NCBI GenBank assembly: GCA_046760155.1
Contig: JBHIDQ010000061.1
Location: 1-8,787 of the forward strand
DNA from: JBHIDQ01 sp046760155
Lineage (GTDB): Bacteria > Chloroflexota > Dehalococcoidia > Dehalococcoidales > RBG-16-60-22
Direction of reading: 5' to 3'
Length of the DNA: 8,787 nt
The notes beneath the pieces were generated by a model. The model saw only the letters and a list, made by a program, of their open reading frames with translations, ran no database searches and was not told where the DNA came from. Positions 1 to 5,379 of the stretch are shown here, one piece after another. The position numbers were made by a program, and so were the translations under genes. Each line of letters starts with the position of its first letter. Within the stretch, counting starts at the first letter, position 1.

Positions 1-374
1 GCCATGCCATTGAAAAACCAGAAACGGTTGCCTCCGCGATACGCATCGGGAATCCGGCTAGCTGGCAAAACGCGGCTGCCGCCCGTGACGAATCTAATGG
101 TATTATTGACATGGTAAGCGATGAAGAAATCATGTCCGCCCAAAAGCGGCTGGCGACCAAGGCCGGTGTCTTTGGTGAACCAGCTTCAGCAGCTTCACTA
201 GCTGGGCTTATCAAACTCAGACAGCAAGGAATGGACTTCTCCGGCAAGAAAGTAGTTTGCGTGATCACGGGTACTGGCTTGAAGGATACGGATGTTGCCT
301 TAAAAGACACCCCAATCTTTCTTCAGCTTCCGGCGGATACTGCGTCAGTGGAACAGGCCTTGGGCTGGAGTTAA
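1..374 (+). CDS. thrC: Threonine synthase, C-terminal part (cut by left edge)
   Basis: The product converts O-phosphohomoserine to threonine and phosphate in the cytoplasm, as a fold-type II PLP enzyme. Reading from base 3, about 123 codons remain and end at TAA 372-374. The start lies outside the window, and an internal ATG at 111 is not the real start. The translation carries the RIGNPASW segment and then GVFGEPASAASLAGL, where small residues near the PLP pocket precede the last helices, followed by the strand VVCVITGTGLKD. These are typical of the ThrC C-terminus. folE follows 42 bp downstream on the same strand, so the two may be co-transcribed. The family call is firm. Other fold-type II enzymes, such as threonine dehydratase, fit these motifs less well. 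Confidence 0.9.
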   Translation, partial: HAIEKPETVASAIRIGNPASWQNAAAARDESNGIIDMVSDEEIMSAQKRLATKAGVFGEPASAASLAGLIKLRQQGMDFSGKKVVCVITGTGLKDTDVALKDTPIFLQLPADTASVEQALGWS

Positions 375-416
375 CGGCGCTGCCAAGCACTCATCCCTCA
401 AATAAGGAGGACCAAG

Positions 417-986
417 ATGTTTGATGAAGCTAAGATTAAAACCGCAGTGGCTTCCATCATTGAAGCAATTGGGGAAAACCCTAACCGGGATGGTCTGGTT
501 GGTACTCCAGAACGCGTGGCGGAGATGTATGCCGAGCTTTTTGAGGGGCTGGGGCAGAACCCTATGGAGGAGCTGAGGGTAGGTTTTGAGCTAGGCCACC
601 GCGAAATGGTAATTTTAAGAGACATCCCCTTTTATTCAATGTGTGAGCATCACCTTTTGCCATTTTACGGTGTCGCCCACGTCGGTTATATTCCCAACGA
701 TGAAGGGCGTATTGTCGGTATCAGCAAACTAGCCCGGGTGGTGGAAATCATTGCCAAGCGTCCCCAGATTCAGGAGAAAATGACTACCGAGATCGCTGAT
801 ACCATTATGGACGCCATCAAACCCGATGGGGTGGCGGTGGTGATTCAGGCGGAACACCTGTGCATGATAATGCGTGGCATCAAGAAACCGGGCAGCAATG
901 TGATTACCTCAGCAATCAGGGGTACTTTTAAACGCCGGGCGGCCAGTAGGGCGGAGTTTTTCTCATTGATACAGGGAAGTAAGTAG
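417..986 (+). CDS. folE: GTP cyclohydrolase I
   Basis: The enzyme converts GTP to 7,8-dihydroneopterin triphosphate and formate, the first step toward tetrahydrofolate and other pterins. The protein has 189 residues, within the normal range for bacterial type IA enzymes. The zinc site is intact: Cys76 and His79 in SMCEHHLLPF, with Cys149 in EHLCMIMRG, corresponding to C110, H113 and C181 of E. coli. His78 matches the conserved catalytic His112. The GTP-binding stretches around GRIVGISKLAR (97-107) and the C-terminal TSAIRGTFK (164-172) are also present. A strong Shine-Dalgarno, AAGGAGG at 404-410, sits 6 nt before the ATG and fixes the start. thrC lies upstream on the same strand, and gyrB converges from the right with its stop 11 bp away. 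Confidence 0.97.
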   Translation: MFDEAKIKTAVASIIEAIGENPNRDGLVGTPERVAEMYAELFEGLGQNPMEELRVGFELGHREMVILRDIPFYSMCEHHLLPFYGVAHVGYIPNDEGRIVGISKLARVVEIIAKRPQIQEKMTTEIADTIMDAIKPDGVAVVIQAEHLCMIMRGIKKPGSNVITSAIRGTFKRRAASRAEFFSLIQGSK

Positions 987-993
987 TTACTTC
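976..993. terminator. Small hairpin between convergent folE and gyrB stops
   Basis: A perfect 7-bp inverted repeat, GAAGTAA/TTACTTC with a 4-nt loop, overlaps the folE stop codon and fills most of the 11-bp gap to the end of gyrB. It has no T-run on either strand, so it is at best a weak bidirectional end signal or an mRNA 3'-end stabiliser. No better terminator is visible between these convergent genes. Confidence 0.3.
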
Positions 994-997
994 GGCA

Positions 998-2953
998 TCA
1001 AATATCCAGGTTCCTGACGCTTTTGGCATGCGCCTGGATAAAGGCTTTGCGGGGAGGTACTTCTCCCCCCATCAGGACATGAAAGATGCGGTCTGCCTTG
1101 GCGGCATCCTCGATGCTTACCCCGAGCAAGGTACGGGTATCTGGATTCATGGTGGTTTCCCATAATTGCTCTGGGGTCATCTCGCCCAGACCTTTATAGC
1201 GCTGAACTTGTACCTTTTTGGCCCCCTTTAACTGACGCAGCACCTCTTCCTTTTCCTGTTCCGAGTAGACCCAGTGCTGATTGCTAACCGCCTTAACCCG
1301 ATAAAGGGGTGGCTGGGCAATATACAAGTATCCATCGCTAATCAGCCCGGGCATATGTCGGAAGAAGAAGGTAAGCAGCAAGGTGCGAATGTGAGAACCG
1401 TCAACATCAGCATCAGTCATCAGAATAACACGATGATAACGGAGCTTTGAGGCGTCAAAATCATCGTCGATACCGGCACCCAGAGCGGTAATGATGACAC
1501 GGATTTCCTCGCTAGCCAACATTTTATCCAGTGGCGCCTTCTCGACATTAAGAATTTTACCGCGCAGTGGTAGTATCGCCTGGAAGCGACGATTCCGCCC
1601 CTGCTTGGCTGAGCCACCGGCGGAATCTCCCTCCACCAGATATAGTTCACAGTGAGATGGTTCTTTCTCCGAGCAGTCAGCCAATTTCCCGGGTAATGTG
1701 CCGGCATCTAGACCGCTCTTGCGGATAATTAAATCGCGAGCCTTGCGGGCAGCTTCTCTAGCCCTGGCTACTATGACGCACTTTTCGATAATTCTCCTGG
1801 CTTCATCGGGATGCTCCTCAAGGTAGAGGGATAAGCCCTCACCGACCACACTTTCGACCTGGCTTTTTACCTCAATGTTACCCAGTTTGGCTTTAGTCTG
1901 TCCCTCAAATTGCGGTTCATGGAGTTTGACACTGATAATGGCAGTGAGTCCTTCTCTCACATCTTCACCGGTCAGGTTAGGCTCGTCTTCTTTGAGAAAT
2001 TTATTTTTATGGGCGTAGTCATTAAGCACCCTGGTTAGTGCCGAGCGGAAACCGGTAAGGTGACTGCCACCATCCACGGTATTAACACAGTTAGCAAAGC
2101 TAAAGACAGATTCGGTAAAGCCGTCATTATACTGAAGGGCGGCCTCAACTATGGTACTATTTACCTCTTTGGTGATATAGATAGGTCGGGGATGGCGGAC
2201 CAAGCGGCCTCGATTAAGATGGCGGACGAAACTGGTAATGCCGCTCTCAAAATAAAAAGTCAATTCTCTGTTTTTATTTTCATCCCCAGGCCTTTCATCC
2301 CTAAGCGTTATTTCTACTTCTTTATTGAGATAAGCCATCTCACGTATGCGGTCACTCAGGACATCGAAATCATATTTGGCTTTACCGAATATCTCCTCGT
2401 CAGCATAGAAGGTGATGGTGGTGCCAGTATCACTGGCTTTGCCGACCTCCTTTACTTCTCCCTGTGGTATACCCTGCCGGTATTCCTGCTGATATATCTT
2501 GCCGTCGCGCCTGACATCACAGCAGACAAAAGAGGAGAGGGCATTTACCACCGAAGCCCCCACGCCATGCAACCCGCCTGACACCTGATAAGTATGGCCA
2601 CCAAATTTTGCCCCGGCGTGTAGTTGGGTCATTACCGTCTCCAAGGCAGACACACCAGTGGAGGAGTGAATTTCCACGGGAATGCCGCGGCCATTATCTT
2701 CAACACTAACGCCATCGTCTTCCTTAAGAGTAACCACAATTTTATTGCAGCAACCAGCCATGGCCTCATCAATGCTGTTGTAGGTAATCTCATAAACCAG
2801 ATGGTGCAGTCCACGTTGGTCAGTGCTGCCAATATACATCCCCGGCCGACGGCGCACCGCCTCCCGTCCCCCCAGCACCTGGATATCCTCAGCAGTATAT
2901 TCGTTATTCTGGTTATTTTGCGGTTTGACTGGTAAAGGCTTTTTCCGTGCCAT
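998..2953 (-). CDS. gyrB: DNA gyrase subunit B (ATPase subunit)
   Basis: This is the ATPase and TOPRIM subunit of DNA gyrase. It works with GyrA to introduce negative supercoils. At 651 residues it is the usual short GyrB form. The GHKL ATPase comes first: the catalytic Glu55 and Mg-binding Asn59 lie in EITYNSIDEA, Asp86 is in VEDNGRGIP, and the glycine-rich ATP lid is GGLHGVGASVVNALS (126-140). The transducer carries the QTK loop, Gln352-Lys354. The TOPRIM domain has Glu441 in VEGDSAGGSAKQ and Asp514/516/518 in MTDADVDGSH. The GyrB tail contains RYKGLGEMTPEQLW and ends RNLDI. Position 58 is Tyr where E. coli has Asp45. An AAGGAG at 2972-2967 lies 13 nt before the ATG, somewhat distant. The gene is transcribed divergently from pyrR, and its leader contains a terminator hairpin described separately. 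ParE is the alternative name, but the overall pattern favours GyrB. Confidence 0.95.
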   Translation of the reverse strand: MARKKPLPVKPQNNQNNEYTAEDIQVLGGREAVRRRPGMYIGSTDQRGLHHLVYEITYNSIDEAMAGCCNKIVVTLKEDDGVSVEDNGRGIPVEIHSSTGVSALETVMTQLHAGAKFGGHTYQVSGGLHGVGASVVNALSSFVCCDVRRDGKIYQQEYRQGIPQGEVKEVGKASDTGTTITFYADEEIFGKAKYDFDVLSDRIREMAYLNKEVEITLRDERPGDENKNRELTFYFESGITSFVRHLNRGRLVRHPRPIYITKEVNSTIVEAALQYNDGFTESVFSFANCVNTVDGGSHLTGFRSALTRVLNDYAHKNKFLKEDEPNLTGEDVREGLTAIISVKLHEPQFEGQTKAKLGNIEVKSQVESVVGEGLSLYLEEHPDEARRIIEKCVIVARAREAARKARDLIIRKSGLDAGTLPGKLADCSEKEPSHCELYLVEGDSAGGSAKQGRNRRFQAILPLRGKILNVEKAPLDKMLASEEIRVIITALGAGIDDDFDASKLRYHRVILMTDADVDGSHIRTLLLTFFFRHMPGLISDGYLYIAQPPLYRVKAVSNQHWVYSEQEKEEVLRQLKGAKKVQVQRYKGLGEMTPEQLWETTMNPDTRTLLGVSIEDAAKADRIFHVLMGGEVPPRKAFIQAHAKSVRNLDI

Positions 2954-2994
2954 AATTAATGCCTGACTCCTTGAAGGTGATAATATTGAACGGG

Positions 2995-3039
2995 AAAAAG
3001 AAAAAGCAAGCCTCTCAGCTAAAACCGAGAAGGGCTTGC
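2995..3039 (-). terminator. Intrinsic terminator inside the gyrB leader
   Basis: On the minus strand, GCAAGCC (3039-3033) pairs with GGCTTGC (3012-3006). The stem then extends inward through TCTC/GAGA with a small bulge. It is followed directly by a T-tract, TTTTT-C-TTTTT (3005-2995). This has the full form of a Rho-independent terminator. It lies about 30 nt downstream of the predicted gyrB start of transcription and 41 nt before the gyrB ATG. With no other minus-strand gene upstream for it to end, it is best read as a leader attenuator. The hairpin and T-run are directly visible; the regulatory role is inferred. Confidence 0.7.
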
Positions 3040-3054
3040 CAACTGCTGAAAGCT
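3009..3054 (-). promoter_or_regulatory. Possible antiterminator competing with the gyrB leader terminator
   Basis: On the minus strand, the segment AGCTTTCAGC (3054-3045), upstream of the terminator, can pair with GCTGAGAGGCT (3019-3009), which is the 3' half of the terminator stem. The duplex would have eight consecutive pairs including one G-U, plus two more after a single-base bulge. Forming it would break up the terminator. This is the geometry of a transcription attenuation switch, but the pairing is short and no ligand or protein site is recognisable. Confidence 0.35.
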
Positions 3055-3078
3055 AATTTACACATCTAAGGTAGTATA

Positions 3079-3107
3079 ATTATAGCACAATTTAGCTATG
3101 AAGTAAA
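3079..3107 (-). promoter_or_regulatory. gyrB promoter (sigma-70 type, extended -10)
   Basis: On the minus strand, TTTACT (3107-3102) and TATAAT (3084-3079) are separated by exactly 17 bp. A TGC directly before the -10 gives an extended -10 element. Transcription would begin near 3072, giving a leader of roughly 119 nt to the gyrB ATG. The TATAATTATA core is palindromic, so the plus strand also has a TATAAT, but no good -35 is seen for that direction. Confidence 0.7.
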
Positions 3108-3191
3108 GCTGGAAGAAGCGATAAATTAGCCTTTTTATGTTCTTTGCCCACAAAATTCAGGTAGAGACTTAAAATAATATTAAATTAATCA

Positions 3192-3220
3192 TTGAAACAC
3201 GCTTTCTAATATGCTATACT
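3192..3220 (+). promoter_or_regulatory. pyr operon promoter (sigma-70 type, extended -10)
   Basis: TTGAAA (3192-3197) and TATACT (3215-3220) are 17 bp apart. A TGC immediately precedes the -10, as in the gyrB promoter. The predicted start of transcription is near 3227, giving a leader of about 118 nt that contains all the attenuator elements before the pyrR ATG at 3345. The AT-rich stretch 3121-3190 upstream shows nothing else I can name. Confidence 0.75.
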
Positions 3221-3254
3221 TATCCTAAATCACCAGAAAAGGATTAAATGTGAA

Positions 3255-3286
3255 CCTTTAAGCTGGTCCGGTGAGGCTGGCAAGGG
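3255..3286 (+). promoter_or_regulatory. PyrR-binding loop (anti-antiterminator)
   Basis: The outer stem CCTT (3255-3258)/AAGG (3282-3285) encloses an inner stem, GCTGG (3262-3266)/CTGGC (3277-3281), capped by TCCGGTGAGG. This matches the PyrR-binding consensus of the Bacillus-type pyr operons, of the form TTTAA-n-GTCC-n-GAGGCT-n-AAGG. From knowledge of that family, PyrR bound to UMP or UTP stabilises this hairpin, prevents the antiterminator and lets the downstream terminator form. Sequence and fold are visible; the binding is inferred by homology and by pyrR being the next gene. Confidence 0.85.
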
Positions 3287-3325
3287 AAATAAAAAGAACT
3301 GAAATAAGATGACCTCTTGCCAGCC
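3275..3325 (+). promoter_or_regulatory. pyr leader antiterminator
   Basis: GGCTGGCAAG (3275-3284) is perfectly complementary to CTTGCCAGCC (3316-3325). Two further pairs (one G-U, one G-C) extend the stem to 3286/3314. It uses the 3' half of the PyrR-binding loop and the 5' half of the terminator, so it excludes both. It should form when PyrR is not bound, that is when pyrimidines are low, and allow transcription into pyrR. Confidence 0.85.
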
Positions 3326-3344
3326 ATGGTAAGAGGTTATTTTT
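3311..3344 (+). terminator. pyr operon attenuator terminator
   Basis: ACCTCTTGCCA (3312-3322) pairs with TGGTAAGAGGT (3327-3337) across a 4-nt loop, an 11-bp stem with one G-U. The U-rich tail is TTATTTTT (3337-3344), and the pyrR ATG follows immediately. It is the third element of the PyrR attenuator and should form when the PyrR-binding loop is stabilised. Confidence 0.85.
3331..3336 (+). promoter_or_regulatory. pyrR ribosome binding site inside the terminator stem
   Basis: AAGAGG lies 8 nt before the pyrR ATG and is the only plausible Shine-Dalgarno. It is part of the 3' arm of the attenuator terminator, so the folded terminator would both end transcription and hide this site in any read-through RNA. 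Confidence 0.7.
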
Positions 3345-3953
3345 ATGCCGAAAAAAATTATCATGACCCCAGATGACATCAGACGGACGCTGGCGCGCAT
3401 CGCCCACGAAATCATCGAGCAAAACAAGAGTATGAACCACCTGATACTGGTGGGGATGCGGACTCGGGGTGTGCCTTTGGCCAAGCGGCTAGCCGCCAAT
3501 ATCGAAGCCTTTGAGAAATCAAGCATTCCGGTTGGCGCTTTAGATTTCAGTCTCTACCGAGATGACCGCCCTTCACCAGACCAACAACCCGTCGTCCAAC
3601 ACACTGACATCCCGACCAGTATTGATGACAAATTAATCGTGCTCGTTGATGATGTCCTCTATACTGGGCGCAGCACCCGGGCAGCGATGGATGCACTAAT
3701 TGACCTGGGACGACCCCGCTTAATCCAACTGGCCGTCCTCATTGACCGGGGGCACCGTGAGATGCCGATCCGGCCTGACTATGTCGGTAAGAACATACCA
3801 AGTGCGAAGCATGAGGAGATACAGGTTCATCTGATGGAAACTGATGGCATAGATGAAGTCGCTATTGTCAGCCCGGAGACCAATAAGTCAAGCGGAAGTG
3901 AACTCAGCAAGGTGAACTTCGGCAAAAGGAGCTATTATGGCACTGGCAAATAG
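3345..3953 (+). CDS. pyrR: PyrR: pyr operon RNA-binding attenuation regulator / uracil phosphoribosyltransferase-like
   Basis: PyrR binds the pyr leader RNA when charged with UMP/UTP and causes termination. Many homologues also make UMP from uracil and PRPP. The 202-residue protein has the PRPP-binding motif VLVDDVLYTGRSTRAA (99-114) with the acidic pair Asp102-Asp103. It also has the PyrR-type MRTRGVPLAKRLA (38-50), DFSLYRDD (67-74) and VLIDRGHREMPIRPDYVGKNIP (131-152 region). Bacterial PyrR is usually about 180 residues. Here about 20-25 extra residues follow the core, and the last codons overlap pyrB. The ATG is fixed by AAGAGG 8 nt upstream. It is the first gene of the operon and lies directly behind its own RNA target, so autoregulation is expected. 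Confidence 0.95.
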   Translation: MPKKIIMTPDDIRRTLARIAHEIIEQNKSMNHLILVGMRTRGVPLAKRLAANIEAFEKSSIPVGALDFSLYRDDRPSPDQQPVVQHTDIPTSIDDKLIVLVDDVLYTGRSTRAAMDALIDLGRPRLIQLAVLIDRGHREMPIRPDYVGKNIPSAKHEEIQVHLMETDGIDEVAIVSPETNKSSGSELSKVNFGKRSYYGTGK

Positions 3954-5379
3954 AAGTCTGGTCACCATAGATGATTTATCCAAGGGGGAAATGGAGGCGC
4001 TGTTTTCTCTAGCTGATGAGATGTCTGACAAAATGAATAAGCAATTTGGTCTCTGTCGCGGTAAGGTTATGGCGAGCCTGTTTTTTGAGCCAAGCACCCG
4101 GACCCGACTCTCCTTCGAGACCGCCATGCACCGCCTAGGAGGCAGCGTCATCACCGCAGCGGATGTTGGGGCAACCTCACTGGCCAAAGGAGAAAGTATT
4201 GCCGATATGGCCAAGGTGGTCGGGAGTTACGCTGATATTGTCGTTATCCGACATCCCTGGGAAGGAGCCGCCAAGGTAATTGCCGACTACGCCGGCGTCC
4301 CGGTAATAAACGCTGGTGATGGAGGTCACGAACACCCGACCCAAACCTTGTGCGATCTTTACACCCTCAAGAAAGAGAAACAGACCATAAAGGGACTGAA
4401 GATTGCGCTGTGGGGAGATTTGAAATACGGGCGCACCGTGCATTCACTAACCTACGCCTTAGCCAGGTTCGGGGCGACCATCCACTTTCGCTCTGGCCGG
4501 GGGGTTGGGCTTCCCGAGCACGTTATCCGGAAACTGGCCACCGAATATCGAGGCGAGCTGAAAAAGTATGAGACACAAGACCAAACCATTAAAGGAGGGC
4601 GTCTCCCCCTAGACGCAATATACATCACCCCAAGTAGCCCGCACCAACTGGCCATGATGCCTGATGTCAGCATTCAGATTGAACTGAAAACAGGTGTTGA
4701 CGCTCTTTATGTTACCCGGCTGCAGAAGGAAAGGCTTCTTGCCGCCGCCGAAGGCAAGGAATTAAAGGAGGGCTATCCCGTAGTTGACAAGAAACTGCTC
4801 AAGGAAAAGGAGTTCAAGAAGACACTGGTGATGCACCCGCTTCCTCGCGTTGATGAGTTGGCTCTGGAATTAGATGCTGACCCAAGGAGCATGTATTTCA
4901 AGCAAGCGGCACGGGGAGTACCAGTCCGAATGGCACTTATCGCCCTCTTGCTGGGAGTCAAGGAAGTGGTGGTTAGTGAAGAAGATGACTCCTTTATCCG
5001 AAAAATAGACTACCCCCAGTACCGGCGGGGTTTCGGCGTTAAGTGCACTAACTCAAGATGCGTGTCAATACAGGAAACGGAGACAAAATATCTCAAACCC
5101 GAATTCAAAATAGTCAGCGCTGAACCTCTGACCTTAAGGTGCGTCTATTGCGAGCACGAAGTTCAGCCACACTACATCGCCAGTGCTGATTGGCATGAAG
5201 GAAAAACCGAGACCAAGAAATACCATAGCGTGACAAGCCACTGGGTGAAAAAAATTAGACCGGAGAATCTGATTATTTTCGACTCAGCCGATGCCGCTGA
5301 GGCCCATGGTTTCAAGCCCAGCCGTTATGTTCAAGCGCGCCGTCAGAGAAAGGACAAAAAGACGAGGAAAAAGGAATGA
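3937..5379 (+). CDS. pyrB: Aspartate carbamoyltransferase catalytic chain fused to a PyrI-type zinc domain
   Basis: The enzyme condenses carbamoyl phosphate with aspartate to give N-carbamoyl-L-aspartate. At 480 residues it is far longer than a standalone PyrB (about 310). Residues 1-342 are catalytic: FEPSTRTR (50-57), SLAKGES (81-87) with Lys84, HPWEG, HEHPTQTLCDLYT (131-143), GRTVHSL, TRLQKERL with Arg261, and HPLPRVDEL (300-308). The aspartate-binding half seems to carry roughly 30 extra residues between 171 and 259. Residues 366-412 match the PyrI zinc domain: Cys370, Cys375, Cys402 and Cys405, spaced C-x4-C-x26-C-x2-C. The roughly 100-residue nucleotide-binding domain of PyrI is absent. 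Residues 425-466 resemble an Ada-type metal module with its cysteines replaced, then a Lys/Arg-rich end. The ATG has AAAGGA 6 nt upstream and overlaps pyrR by 17 bp. The stop overlaps pyrC as ATGA. Confidence 0.93.
   Translation: MALANRSLVTIDDLSKGEMEALFSLADEMSDKMNKQFGLCRGKVMASLFFEPSTRTRLSFETAMHRLGGSVITAADVGATSLAKGESIADMAKVVGSYADIVVIRHPWEGAAKVIADYAGVPVINAGDGGHEHPTQTLCDLYTLKKEKQTIKGLKIALWGDLKYGRTVHSLTYALARFGATIHFRSGRGVGLPEHVIRKLATEYRGELKKYETQDQTIKGGRLPLDAIYITPSSPHQLAMMPDVSIQIELKTGVDALYVTRLQKERLLAAAEGKELKEGYPVVDKKLLKEKEFKKTLVMHPLPRVDELALELDADPRSMYFKQAARGVPVRMALIALLLGVKEVVVSEEDDSFIRKIDYPQYRRGFGVKCTNSRCVSIQETETKYLKPEFKIVSAEPLTLRCVYCEHEVQPHYIASADWHEGKTETKKYHSVTSHWVKKIRPENLIIFDSADAAEAHGFKPSRYVQARRQRKDKKTRKKE

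Noticed and set aside
2060..2581. A 173-codon plus-strand frame opposite gyrB
   Set aside because: It is fully inside the clearly coding gyrB gene on the other strand, has no Shine-Dalgarno, and its product has no recognisable domain.
3075..3080. Plus-strand TATAAT as an additional pyr promoter
   Set aside because: It exists because the gyrB -10 core is palindromic. No acceptable -35 lies 16-18 bp upstream on the plus strand, and the promoter at 3192-3220 is better placed.
3230..3526. Minus-strand frames over the pyr leader and the start of pyrR
   Set aside because: They cover the structured attenuator RNA and pyrR coding sequence. Their hydrophobic stretches come from the reverse complement, and no promoter or ribosome binding site is present.
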